NCBI GenBank assembly: GCA_026390655.1
Contig: JAPLFN010000113.1
Span: forward strand, 12,951 to 46,163
DNA length: 33,213 nt
Origin: Candidatus Kapaibacterium sp.
Lineage (GTDB): Bacteria > Bacteroidota > Ignavibacteria > Kapaibacteriales > Kapaibacteriaceae
Direction: 5' to 3'
Below, in pieces: positions 1 through 10,100 of the stretch (position 1 is the first letter of the stretch; the number at the start of each line of letters is the position of its first letter). The notes under the pieces were generated by a model, which was given only the letters and a program-made list of their open reading frames with translations, had not been told where the DNA came from and did no database searches. Position numbers and translations under genes: made by a program.

Positions 1-128
1 TGGGAAAGCCCCATCATCCGCCGGCCAATGAATGCACCGAGACGTTGGCGACCACGTCGTGAAAGACTCTGTGCGATACCCCCCAGCGCGAGGAGTCCAG
101 ACGTTGTGAACAGGTCCGCAAACTTCAT
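1..128 (-). CDS. Probable lysophospholipid/lipid A acyltransferase (LpxL/HtrB-like), N-terminal fragment
   Basis: Only the first 42 codons lie in the window; the gene runs off the left edge. The ATG at 128 overlaps the TGA of the upstream GWxTD gene as ATGA, which supports a real, translationally coupled start. The peptide begins MKFADLFTTSGLLALGG and continues with a basic stretch (SRRGRQRL) and GAFIGRRMMGLS. A short hydrophobic start followed by an Arg-rich 'LG..IGRR' segment resembles the N-termini of inner-membrane LpxL/HtrB-type acyltransferases, which add secondary acyl chains to lipid A. The catalytic HX4D motif would lie outside the window, so the family assignment is tentative; another small membrane protein remains possible. 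Confidence 0.4.
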   Translation of the reverse strand, partial: MKFADLFTTSGLLALGGIAQSLSRRGRQRLGAFIGRRMMGLS

Positions 129-1555
129 CAGCGTTGGTTGGGCTGTAGTAAAGACGCGGGCGATGGGTTAGGAGAAAACGCTTTGGCGTACAGGTTGTAC
201 CAATTAGGTTCTTTCACCTGACCGATCATCGTAGAATGCACGAGTCGGTGATTTTGCTGGAGCTGCCAGTCCACAAAGTAGAAGTATGAACCACCTTGAA
301 TACTCTGGTAGAACCAGATCTCATATGGCTTCGTATCAATGCCTGCAACAAACTGTTCCACCTGAGTTGCTATACCCCAGCGTAAGAGGGCCAATCCGCG
401 ATCAGTACGCCATCCATCACGAAAGATGGCGTTCCCATAGAACGTCTGAGCCCGCTTGAACATCTTCCTGAAATCGTCAAGTCGTTCATTTGATTGGGTT
501 GATGGATCAGGATCGCGGATGCCCCAAAATCGAAAGAGGTATCGTTGTTGAGAGCGCTCGTCTGTGCATTGCACACGCACCGCTTTTTCTGCGTTCAGTG
601 CAAGAACATCAGAGAGCTCAAGCTCGAGGGCAAGCCGCTCCCCTTTCACAACCGACCATTCGGACGCTTGAAATGCCTCGTCCTCTGTTAGGAGGATCCG
701 TCCTTCGGGAGGCAATTCGGGGTTGAGAATGTAGAATCGTTCTTCTCGTGTTTCATACGTGGTTGCGAGGTCATTGGACATTACGCGAATTCGTAGCGTG
801 TAAACACCAGACCGTAATGCCCCGGCCGGGATCTCCTCCCGTATAACGAGCCCATCGTTCTGCCCTATCATGCGGACGTACGACGTCTGTTGCTCTTCGA
901 GAACGTTGTCGAGGACTTGTATTTCAAGAGCAAACGTGTCTAGCTTACTCCGCAGAGTATTATAGATCTCCGCATAAACACAAATCGATGGGTCTCTGCC
1001 GATGATCTCGTGGCGTGGGTTAGGGTCTGCCGCCTGACCATTTCTGTCAAATCGGGGGTCCACCCCTGCACGCAACGGCATCACAAACATCACATCGCTC
1101 ATTGAGACGCGATATGAAAATGTCAAAACCGTACTCGAGAACTCGGATGTTAACGCGGAACTCGGATCATGCAAATCCCTTGCTACAAAACGGACGCGAT
1201 ATCGTCCCGGCGTAAGAACAAGCGGACGAACTCCGGAATAGAACCTCTGGTGTTTTGGGGCAGATTCCATACTCTGCGCAGAGGCTATCCACTCGTCACG
1301 AGTTGTATCACCAAGTTCTGACACGAGCTCCAGACCACAATAGAGTTCTCCTATGAACCCGGTTGGGGCCACAACATACTTCACCGCAGTGTCGGCAAAA
1401 GAGTATTGAAACTCCCAACGAGTACGCGCACCATCTCCACGAAACTGCACTACGTCCGCGATCACATCGATAGTGGGTTGCGCACTCGCCTGCCCAACGA
1501 TCGTGATCATGAGGCAAAGGGTGCTTACATAGAGAATAAGCGACTTAATGTTCAT
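128..1555 (-). CDS. GWxTD domain-containing secreted protein
   Basis: A 475-residue exported protein with a signal peptide of about 25 residues (MNIKSLILYVSTLCLM... ending near QASAQ). The diagnostic GWxTD motif is present near the C-terminus as GWRTD (residues 381-385), followed by RGLALLRWG and a PYEIW(F)Y segment, as in the GWxTD family common in Bacteroidota and Ignavibacteria. Family function is unknown; members are predicted periplasmic or outer-membrane associated. The ATG at 1555 is chosen because it opens the signal peptide. An in-frame GTG at 1618 would add 21 residues translated from a hairpin and is unlikely. The gene lies 76 nt downstream of a PorV/PorQ-family gene with a terminator-like hairpin between them, and its stop overlaps the next start (ATGA). 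Confidence 0.8.
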   Translation of the reverse strand: MNIKSLILYVSTLCLMITIVGQASAQPTIDVIADVVQFRGDGARTRWEFQYSFADTAVKYVVAPTGFIGELYCGLELVSELGDTTRDEWIASAQSMESAPKHQRFYSGVRPLVLTPGRYRVRFVARDLHDPSSALTSEFSSTVLTFSYRVSMSDVMFVMPLRAGVDPRFDRNGQAADPNPRHEIIGRDPSICVYAEIYNTLRSKLDTFALEIQVLDNVLEEQQTSYVRMIGQNDGLVIREEIPAGALRSGVYTLRIRVMSNDLATTYETREERFYILNPELPPEGRILLTEDEAFQASEWSVVKGERLALELELSDVLALNAEKAVRVQCTDERSQQRYLFRFWGIRDPDPSTQSNERLDDFRKMFKRAQTFYGNAIFRDGWRTDRGLALLRWGIATQVEQFVAGIDTKPYEIWFYQSIQGGSYFYFVDWQLQQNHRLVHSTMIGQVKEPNWYNLYAKAFSPNPSPASLLQPNQR

Positions 1556-1567
1556 GAGAATGCCTGT

Positions 1568-1610
1568 AAAATGATAATGCCGTCGATTCAAAGAACCGGC
1601 GGCATTATCA
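1568..1610 (-). terminator. Terminator- or attenuator-like hairpin between the PorV-like and GWxTD genes
   Basis: TGATAATGCCG (1572-1582) and CGGCATTATCA (1600-1610) form a perfect 11-bp inverted repeat with a 17-nt loop. On the minus strand the stem is followed at once by TTTT (1571-1568). It begins 21 nt after the stop of the PorV-like gene and ends 16 nt before the GWxTD start codon. The U-run is short, so partial termination or attenuation is more likely than a full stop. No separate promoter is evident between the hairpin and the GWxTD gene. Confidence 0.6.
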
Positions 1611-1631
1611 GAAGTCACTGCTAGCCGTCGA

Positions 1632-2708
1632 TCAATTGAATCGCATCGCGATACTAAGACGATTGATCAGGCCAAGATTTTTGGTCGGGTTGATCGAATA
1701 ATCGATCTGACCATCAAAACCACCACCATTGTATCGGATACCAAGGCCACCGGCAAGACCAAACTGGTCAGAACCAAAGCGGTACCCACCGCGGATGCTT
1801 ACAAATTCTTTCCACGTGTATTCCGTACCGATGGCAAACTGCTCCGGAACGTCGCTGTAGGTCTCAAAGTCGAATGCCGTAGTCCACGAATGTTGCAGTA
1901 CGCCGTCAGCGTCAACTTCTTGCTCAAAGACTGCCCCTTTACAGAGATCGACCCCTACACCGGCACGAAATGATAGCGGCATACTAAACGACGATGTTTG
2001 TAACTGCATATCCAAGGGGCTAGTATTAATTCCCTTGAACGGCGGGTTGGTGCGTGTTACGTCTGGTCCATCATACGCCTGTTGTGTGCCAAGCGAGTTG
2101 ATCGAGAAACCAAGAATCACACCATTGAAGCCTGTATTGTATCTGGTTCCGATATCGAACACAAATCCAGAGGCCGACATCGTTGTAAACGCATGCTGAA
2201 CATACTTTGCTGTGGCTCCAAACGAAAACTGTTCGGTGAGGTATCCGGCAAGCGTTAAGCCAATGGCAATATCGCTCACGTTATAGATACCGCCCGTGCC
2301 ATCTTGTTGTGCAGTGGTTGTTACATTAATATCACCGCTACTGAAACCTGTAAAGCTTGCTCCGAGTCGAAATTTTTCACCTACCGGGATCGCAATGGCC
2401 GCGAAGCTATGCGTCATCCCCCCGAACCAAAACGTCTGGCTAAAGTCGGCGGCGTAGCGCTTTACATCAGCAAGACCAGCCGGATTCCAAAAGATGGACG
2501 TTACATCGTTGGACAGCGCAGAAAACGCGCCGGCCATACCAGTACCGCGTGCACCAACGCCGATCTTAAGAAACTGTCCGCCCGCAAGACCCACCTTTGT
2601 GAAATCTCCGGCAGTTACCGAGATGATCTGCGAAGAAGCCGCCACTGTAGTTAAAGACAGAATGGCTATGGCAAGTGTAAGGCGCGAGAAAGTATTTTTG
2701 ATCTTCAT
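1632..2708 (-). CDS. PorV/PorQ family outer-membrane beta-barrel protein
   Basis: A 358-residue protein with a signal peptide (MKIKNTFSRLTLAIAIL... cleaved near AASSQ). After it comes the hallmark block FLKIGVGARGTGMAGAFSAL and then TSIFWNPAGLA, typical of the PorV/PorQ/UPF0164 family related to FadL barrels. The rest alternates short amphipathic strands and ends in RFN, consistent with an outer-membrane barrel. PorV shuttles T9SS cargo to the attachment complex and PorQ is another T9SS barrel; multiple paralogues are usual in this group, so this may be a cargo-specific copy. The start at 2708 is preceded by a clear AGGAGA Shine-Dalgarno sequence; an upstream ATG at 2735 has no such support. 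It lies 10 nt after a giant surface protein gene, probably in one operon. Confidence 0.8.
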   Translation of the reverse strand: MKIKNTFSRLTLAIAILSLTTVAASSQIISVTAGDFTKVGLAGGQFLKIGVGARGTGMAGAFSALSNDVTSIFWNPAGLADVKRYAADFSQTFWFGGMTHSFAAIAIPVGEKFRLGASFTGFSSGDINVTTTAQQDGTGGIYNVSDIAIGLTLAGYLTEQFSFGATAKYVQHAFTTMSASGFVFDIGTRYNTGFNGVILGFSINSLGTQQAYDGPDVTRTNPPFKGINTSPLDMQLQTSSFSMPLSFRAGVGVDLCKGAVFEQEVDADGVLQHSWTTAFDFETYSDVPEQFAIGTEYTWKEFVSIRGGYRFGSDQFGLAGGLGIRYNGGGFDGQIDYSINPTKNLGLINRLSIAMRFN

Positions 2709-2718
2709 AGTGTTCTCC

Positions 2719-5700
2719 TTACTCCCCATCGCCAATTATTCGAGCAGGCCCTACAACAACCGAGAACTTGCGTATCACGCTTGCCCCTTCGGGTGTTTCG
2801 ATCTTCGCAATGAGCATTTGACTTGCTACGCGCTGCTTATTCTTCGACAGTAAGGTCCACACATCCGCGGCTACTTTATCCGGAGCCGGGCTTGTGAGCT
2901 CATTGTGGTTGATCGTTTGAACGAGCGCACCACTGACGGAGTAAATGTGGATCGTACACACCCTCGGTAGCCGCGTAAAGTATATCTGTCCTTGGAACGG
3001 AGTGCTCATTCCTTCTTGAGAAACATAGAAGGGATTTGGCACTACTTGAACCTGCTCAAGATCCTTATCAGAGTACGACTGTGATCCCGTTGACGCTGTA
3101 TACGCGTCGTAGGGCGCGACTCGTATGTATGCCTTGGCACTATCAAACGGGAATCCAAATGCTCCGCCGAATGTCGTTAATCTAATCTTGTCTCCCGCCT
3201 TGAAGTCCTCGTTAGGCAGAACATCCGGGTGATTACCTGCTGACGGAGGATTAGGAATTGCACCCGTCGTTGAAAGTTTACGCCCCTTGCGTGAGAAGTC
3301 AACGACAAATTGACATCCGGCGATCGTGATCACGTGAAGGAAGTCAAGAGTGTCGGTGCCTGTTGTTGAGACATTTCGCGACCTGTAGTACCTCAACTGC
3401 TTTCCGAGTGGATTGCCGGTGTTTGATTCCGCTGCATAGGGCTTCAATGCGACCGCACCCCAGTTATCCAGGTGTGCATTTCGCCAGCCATATGCCGCTG
3501 TGGCAAAGTTCCCTATCCGAACCTCGGCCACAGTTGGGAAGTCCTTCTTGCGGTCCACTGGAGTAGCATTGTAGTCAAGCTCCTGAGGCTGGTATGCGAG
3601 TTCATAACCAACCTTTGCAGTCCCTATTGTACCATCAGGTTGCGGATCCTGGCGATCAAACGAATAGACGTTCTTGATCTCATACGTTAGGTATGGAACA
3701 TTCGGGAACGTCATCGTTGAGTCTTTACCCGCATCCGTCGTGCTGTTAAGCAAGAACTTTGTAGTTAAGGTCTCGGTGCTACCTTCTTTAAACGTGACTT
3801 CATAGATGCCCGGGCCATTGTTATAGCTCACCGTCCAAGGAAACTGCGGAATAAATCCAGGATACGGCAACTGTATATATGCAGGAGCTGGATTTAACAC
3901 ATCACTCGCATAGACTGATGCGATTGATTTTCCGAGTCCAACGTAGATGTTGTCCGGGCCACTCACGGTATAACCGGAGTCTAATCGGTACAGACCTCCC
4001 CATTGCTCTATAGAATAGTCGAACGCAATGCCCAATGCACCGAAGGCATACTTCTCCGAGAAGCACGCCGCATTTGACGTATAGGTCCCGGACCGAATGA
4101 CTTTTTCTCTCGAATCATCTCTGCCAAAAGTTGTCGTGTCAATTCTCTCGACTTTGCCACTTGAGGTAAACACTGTATCATAAAACACACTGTCGGGCTT
4201 TACTCCAACATAGACGGAAGATCGCTCGGAGAAATATCCCGGCAAACCTGTCACATTCGAAGTAGGGCAAAGCTCTGGCGGCAGAAAGCTATTCCATTGG
4301 TTTAAAGTTTCACGCGTTGCAGAATCGCGCAACAAGAACACCACCCCGTAGAGGCCATCTCCCGGATCAGTAGATGATGGAACGCTATTATAGCCACTCC
4401 AAAGTCGGAAGAACTCAAGCTCCAGAGTACGACCGGCAAAGAGCTGGTTGAACCGTTGCTGGTCATCGACTAGAAGTCGAACATTGTAAATACCACCAAG
4501 CTTCTTTCTGGTCTGGTCATCTGTGGTAAATGAGAATGAAACTGCCTTACCAGGGCGCGCAGCAAGCGGAGTTGCCGTCACAACATTAGGGAGGCCAACC
4601 GCGCGGCTATTTAGCTTTGATTGTGTGGGCAGGAGGTAGTCACCCTCGTCATATGCGCGCACCGCATACGTATAGTCGATGTTATTGATAAGCTTTTCAC
4701 TGGCTTCTGGATCCGTGGAGTACGAAACCACTCCATTTCCATTATCATCACCAACGTCGAAGAAAACTCGCCCTGCAGATTGCTCGCGGATGTACCGCGC
4801 AACAATACCCCTACGCACCTCATTTGTTTCTTCCCAGGGCCTTTGCAGTCGAACATACGTCGGTGTGCCGATGGCACTATAGTTTGTGTCCACATCCGGG
4901 AAAAGGAACGGGTCCATCTTCACTCGGCGAAGGAGAATAAGCTTAACGAGCGAGTCCTTGGCTGCCTTTGCCGGGAGACTATCCAATCGCAAATAACCAG
5001 GACGACCTTGAAAAGGCACTCGACCAACAGTTGGCAGCGTTTCTACCAGCGTTGTCATGTACGTGAACTGAACGGAATCCAATTTGTAGAAGTTTGGCGA
5101 GCCATTCTTTTCACCTGAAGTAACCACGGTACTGTCGGTATTTAGATAAACGTCGAAAAACGGGTCAACCCTGCCGAGTCTTGGATCTGCATGTGGGATA
5201 CCTCGTGCATTCCGCAGTCTCGCGTAATAGTTGCCCCATGCCGGAGCGTTAAAGTTCAACGTGCGAGCCACTAAGAATCTTTTCTGCCCTGGCTTGATCA
5301 CGTCTGCAATGGTCAGCTGATCCCTCCGAACGCCCGTAATACCAATTGCATCCCCTTCCTTTACAAAAGGAGTCCCGACATCAAACTGAGCGATCTGCTT
5401 CCAGGATAGAGGCCCCTTCCGGGCATTTTCTTGAAAATCGATTGCAAAGGTGTCCTGATCGGTGCGGCGTGCACGATAAATTCTGTATCCCATGAAGTCG
5501 AGACCACGCTCAAGCGTATCAACCGACATCTCAGAGGTTGAGTCCCATTGGATCGCAATAGCATTGTTGAGTGAGAGGTACCCTTCAGGCGGGATCGTCA
5601 TGAAACTATTGACGCCTGTGGTAGAGCCCTTTGGTGCACCTTTAATTGTCGATGTCTCAGGGGGCTTGGGGGCACGGAATTGATTGTCGTACACAAACTG

Positions 5701-7104
5701 TGCGAACTTTACCTTGCGGACAAGCTCTGTCATATCTTCCACGGTGCCAGTAGCGTCTCCGCCAAGACCAGTACCTGCTAGAATGATACCAACAACAATT
5801 CGAGCAGAATCTCCGGGGCGCATGTTGAAAGGTCCGGTAGCCATCATGAGCCTGCGATCACCTGGTCCATTATCAGTATCGAATGTGCCTCTCGAAATGA
5901 AGTTGTATCTATCTTCATTTTCAATTGGGTCTTCTGTGATAGGCCAATTTCGCATGGTACGAAGGCCAAGCTGTTCATTCAGTGGGAACTGCTTCCGATC
6001 CTTCCGTATGAATTTATCTGCATCAATTGCAGGGGATTCAAGGAAATTAAATCCTAGGTAGCCAAACCCTTGGCCTGCCTCTCCACGATCTGCATTACTC
6101 CACTGCACTGCAAGATTTAGAGTCGGGTCTGTATCGTAATACTTTGCGCGATCATTCTGTGCCCCAGCCGAAGAATTGGTCTGAAGAGCAACATCCACAT
6201 CCTGAACTGCCGCCATCCAACAATCGAACAGTGTATCACCGAACTTCTTGGGATGGATAAACAAATACTTCAGGAATAAGAAATCGGCATAGTCACCAAA
6301 ACCCCATGAATAGATGATCTGCTCAACTTGCATACCAAGAGGAAAACCTTCTGCTTTACGCTTCGTGGTGCCCCCTTCATAATAGTTGAGGTCGGTGTCC
6401 TTATACGTGCAAAAGACATCTTCCTCTGAGATGAAGGCCGGACCCTTTGTGTAGTTTGTCTTATATCGAAGCGTCGGGTCGTTGACGTAGTCGCCATAGT
6501 AGTTGTTATAGCGAATCGTGTCGTTTGGTGACGTGTCCCAAATGGGCCAACGCGGGAAGGTCGGATTTTGAAAGTCGTTTCCCTCATTCGAACTGAAATC
6601 CGTAGAGAAGTATGTCCTGAACTTGTTAATTCCTTGATCAGTAGATGTATTTACTAACGCGCCATCTTCGATCGTTCCCGGCACCATCCACGATCTGCCT
6701 GAGTTCGGGTTATACGTGATCATTACACGCTTGCGCAGCGAATCTGATCCTGGCGGACGCTTGCGAGTGCCGAACCATGCGCCACCAGCAAAAATGTATT
6801 GGTTCCGACGTCCACGTGGCCAGAATGTCCCGCCAACACCATTGGCGACATCAAATCCTACGATGCCGTAATTGGTCGTCTGGAAATCTACGTTTGAAAC
6901 AACATTCTTTTGCTGATCAAAGGTGCCTCGAGGCGTTCGCTGAACGCTTTCGTTGCCCTTGTCTGCTCTCTTTGCTACGACAGTACTTGTGCCCGCAGTT
7001 CCTGCGATCAAGGCTGCCGATGTACATGCAAGGAACATGACCACCGTAATGCTGCGCATCCATGTTTGATTCATGACATCTCCATTGTGCTTCTTCGTAT
7101 TCAT
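2719..7104 (-). CDS. Giant exported surface protein of unknown function, T9SS-type C-terminal region
   Basis: About 1461 residues, with a signal peptide (SITVVMFLACTSAALIAG). Two starts are credible: ATG 7104 (preceded by GAGGAAGAAC) and ATG 7074 (preceded by GGAG). The N-terminal domain has NVDFQTTNYGIVGFDV and a Gly/Trp-rich RNQYIFAGGAWFG, a pattern I associate with large uncharacterised surface proteins of Ignavibacteria-like bacteria. Mid-protein segments such as DFMGYRIYRARR suggest fibronectin-like sandwich domains. The C-terminus has VVPNPFYVS followed by IHIYSVSGALVQTI, which matches the start of a T9SS sorting domain, but it ends in a longer tail (VVVGPARIIGDGE) than usual. Adjacent genes encode a TonB receptor (17 nt upstream) and a PorV-like barrel (10 nt downstream), so secretion by T9SS via that barrel is a reasonable inference. 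No enzymatic motif was seen. Confidence 0.75.
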   Translation of the reverse strand: MNTKKHNGDVMNQTWMRSITVVMFLACTSAALIAGTAGTSTVVAKRADKGNESVQRTPRGTFDQQKNVVSNVDFQTTNYGIVGFDVANGVGGTFWPRGRRNQYIFAGGAWFGTRKRPPGSDSLRKRVMITYNPNSGRSWMVPGTIEDGALVNTSTDQGINKFRTYFSTDFSSNEGNDFQNPTFPRWPIWDTSPNDTIRYNNYYGDYVNDPTLRYKTNYTKGPAFISEEDVFCTYKDTDLNYYEGGTTKRKAEGFPLGMQVEQIIYSWGFGDYADFLFLKYLFIHPKKFGDTLFDCWMAAVQDVDVALQTNSSAGAQNDRAKYYDTDPTLNLAVQWSNADRGEAGQGFGYLGFNFLESPAIDADKFIRKDRKQFPLNEQLGLRTMRNWPITEDPIENEDRYNFISRGTFDTDNGPGDRRLMMATGPFNMRPGDSARIVVGIILAGTGLGGDATGTVEDMTELVRKVKFAQFVYDNQFRAPKPPETSTIKGAPKGSTTGVNSFMTIPPEGYLSLNNAIAIQWDSTSEMSVDTLERGLDFMGYRIYRARRTDQDTFAIDFQENARKGPLSWKQIAQFDVGTPFVKEGDAIGITGVRRDQLTIADVIKPGQKRFLVARTLNFNAPAWGNYYARLRNARGIPHADPRLGRVDPFFDVYLNTDSTVVTSGEKNGSPNFYKLDSVQFTYMTTLVETLPTVGRVPFQGRPGYLRLDSLPAKAAKDSLVKLILLRRVKMDPFLFPDVDTNYSAIGTPTYVRLQRPWEETNEVRRGIVARYIREQSAGRVFFDVGDDNGNGVVSYSTDPEASEKLINNIDYTYAVRAYDEGDYLLPTQSKLNSRAVGLPNVVTATPLAARPGKAVSFSFTTDDQTRKKLGGIYNVRLLVDDQQRFNQLFAGRTLELEFFRLWSGYNSVPSSTDPGDGLYGVVFLLRDSATRETLNQWNSFLPPELCPTSNVTGLPGYFSERSSVYVGVKPDSVFYDTVFTSSGKVERIDTTTFGRDDSREKVIRSGTYTSNAACFSEKYAFGALGIAFDYSIEQWGGLYRLDSGYTVSGPDNIYVGLGKSIASVYASDVLNPAPAYIQLPYPGFIPQFPWTVSYNNGPGIYEVTFKEGSTETLTTKFLLNSTTDAGKDSTMTFPNVPYLTYEIKNVYSFDRQDPQPDGTIGTAKVGYELAYQPQELDYNATPVDRKKDFPTVAEVRIGNFATAAYGWRNAHLDNWGAVALKPYAAESNTGNPLGKQLRYYRSRNVSTTGTDTLDFLHVITIAGCQFVVDFSRKGRKLSTTGAIPNPPSAGNHPDVLPNEDFKAGDKIRLTTFGGAFGFPFDSAKAYIRVAPYDAYTASTGSQSYSDKDLEQVQVVPNPFYVSQEGMSTPFQGQIYFTRLPRVCTIHIYSVSGALVQTINHNELTSPAPDKVAADVWTLLSKNKQRVASQMLIAKIETPEGASVIRKFSVVVGPARIIGDGE

Positions 7105-7121
7105 AGTTGTTCTTCCTCGCA

Positions 7122-10100
7122 TCAAAATCTAAATGCAACAGCGAAGTACGCAGTGCGAGGGTATTGATAATTGGGACGTCGTGCAATCACATCATTCTTG
7201 TATTCGAGATAACCCATGTATGTTTCTTCAGGCGTCACGCGACCGTCTCTGTTAAAATCAACGAGGGGTTGATACAATCTCTTGCCGACCCGATCATACT
7301 GATTTGTAGAAATCGTCGCCTTGTTTCCCGGATCAGCTTTTTCGTAATACGTCACTGCAGGAAAGTCCGACGGCTGGCGAGCCAAGGAATTCCCATCAAG
7401 ATCCGGACTGCCCGTTGTAGGATAGAAGAATATGGCATTCGTGAAGTTGAACAGGTTGGTAACGTCGAGCGAAATATCCACCGCGGTGTGACCACCAAGG
7501 AACCCATCAAGTGGTATTGTTCTCGTAATACGCATTTCTGAACTCCAGTTCGATGGGTATCGCGCAGAGTTGATCTCACCCGCGGACTGTCCGCGGAGGT
7601 TCACCGGTGTGTATGGCAGACCAGTTTGCCATGAACCGGAAACATTGATGTTGAAGTATTCCAAGAAGGTTATGCCACCGATCGACGGGCCTTCATCATT
7701 ACCCCAACTGAATCCAAAGGATCCATTCACACGATTGCGGATATCAAAGTCGAGTGGGAAGTCGGTTACAGGGTAAGCGGGTTGGCCTGTATACGGATCG
7801 AGTGCAACGGATGTACTGCTTGCATTTGCGGTTCCGCGAGCAGAGCTCAAGGTATAATTTACGTTGAACTGCCAGTTGTCTGTGAGCCGATTTTGGAAGG
7901 TGAATTCCACTCCGCGAGAGCTACCATAGTCTGCAAGAACCCTTTGGTAGAAAGGAACCGGAACAACGCGCACGTACGCTAGGCCAGACTGATTGTAGAT
8001 GTCCTTGTAGTAACCAGTAACCGTAATAGCGAGGTTATCCGTCAGCTGTTGATTGTACGCCACCTGGTACTGATTTGTCCGCTGCATTTCCATGTTCGGA
8101 TTTCCGAGCGTTTGGCTTCCACGAAGTTGAAAGGCATTGAACGAGTCGTAAAAATCAGACCAAGGTGGTGCCTGGTAATAGACTCCGTATGACAGTTGGA
8201 AGTTCTGACGTTCCGTGATCGGGAACGTGATAGAAATACGAGGGCTGATATAGAGCTTAGCTTTTGCAGTAGAAAACCCAACTGTATCGCCAAAGGGATA
8301 GAATTGATCATAACTGTTACGGTAAAGAGCGTCTGCATTCAAATAGTCAAGACGAACACCTGGGGTAAACACAAGCCCCTTAAAGATGATCTGATCTTGC
8401 ACAAACAATGCGCCGGTTGTTGGCGTGTACGGCTTCTCGGACTCTGCCTTTGCTGCCACTGCCTGAGGGTTGCCGTCCTGAGTGTCGAAATAAAGGTTGC
8501 CACCATACAGGTTGCCATATACGTCGTAGAACGGGGCACCGTCCCAAGGTGAGCTGTTAGAGTGCCGTGCCAAATTCAAAGAGCGGAATTCGAAGCCGGC
8601 TTTGAAAACGTGCCGTGTATCACCGAACTCTTGAGTACTTGTGATGTTTCCATCCACCTGAAAGAACTTCGCAACTCTGAAGTCAACGCCACCTTCGTTA
8701 CCATGGGAAGCAAAGTAACTGTACAATCCGTACGGATTATTCGTCGATTGGAAATCGGGTGGGCCTTCTACGTAGCCAGTGATGGGGTTTCTTTTTGTGG
8801 TCTCAATTTTCACATAACCATCTTCGGTATATCCTGTCTGACGGAGATAGTCATACGGATCGAGAATCTTGTTTGATTCGCCGTTGATATAGGCCGAGTC
8901 ATTGAATGACATGTTGTCGACGGGATAGTAAAGATCAAAGCCGTTGAACAACCCGGGCGCGTCCAAAGATTTTCTCTTGGCCGTTTCCGTGGTCTTGCCG
9001 TTGTATGAACCCCGGATTTCATAGACAGTGGAAGAACCGAGTGTGTGATTGATCTGTGCAAATGCATTTGAGCTGAACTCTTGAACCACGATCTGTTTAG
9101 CGTTCCGTTCAGGAGTTCCGTTTGGCTGTGCACCAGCGATCACGTTCCCCGCCTGGTCCGTGGCATATCCCTGATCGTTTGCATACATCCACGACCAGCT
9201 GTTTCGTTCGCCATTGACAAGGCCGTACATACCACCAACCAACAACGCGACGTTGTCGTCCAGTTGGAATCTCATACGTCCGGTAATATTCCTCGACCAG
9301 GTCCTATTGTTTGGCTGCATCCCGAGGTTGTTGCCAATTGGGTCAAGAACCTGTAAACCAAAGTTGCGGTAATTCTGATACGTGTTGCGAACCGCTATGA
9401 AAAACGTAGAGCGATTGAATCCAAGAGGTCCACCGAAGGTTACGTCCACTACATCTTCTAATGGATAACCGGCCTCAATCCCATTTCCTGCCTTACCGAA
9501 TAGAAACGGAACGTCCTTGCGCCACCGCACGAGACCTTCATACTTGTCTGTCTTACCCGTCTTTACAACTGTGTTGACAATACCACCGATAGCGTTGCCA
9601 TACTCCGCTCCAAAGCCACCCGTTTGTGCTTGCACTTCTTGAGTAGCAAATGGACTTGGCATCGCGGCTGAGACTGTAGATCCAGAATTTCCAAGACCAC
9701 CGGTAAACTGATCGGTTACCGTAAGGCCGTCTACAAGAACTTGCGTTTCTGTTGTACGCGAACCACGAACAACGAAGTTATTACCTGAGGCTCTGATACC
9801 GGCGTTGAGTCCAAGAGCCGACGCAACGTTATCGCGCGCGATCTTCGTCATGTCATCACCAGACATTACACGTGCTGTACCAACATCAGTTGAGCGGATC
9901 ATTTCACGCTCGGCTGAAACGTCGATCGTCTTCATTCGCACACCACCCTGGGATACCGTAAAGTTCACGGCAAGGGTTTGGTCGGCGACAATAGTCAGGC
10001 GCTTCGTGACCGTGTCAAAGCCCACGGCTGTGACGCGAACGTCATACGAGCCTGCGGTGATGTTCACAATCGTGAACTTTCCATCCAGCTTTGTGATGCC

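Noticed and set aside
1556-1618. An in-frame GTG at 1618 would extend the GWxTD protein by 21 residues.
   Set aside because: The extension is encoded by the 11-bp hairpin and places non-hydrophobic residues before a clear signal peptide that starts at ATG 1555.
4621-5118. A 165-codon plus-strand open frame inside the giant surface protein gene.
   Set aside because: No Shine-Dalgarno, no signal or domain; it lies fully within a continuous 4.4-kb coding frame.
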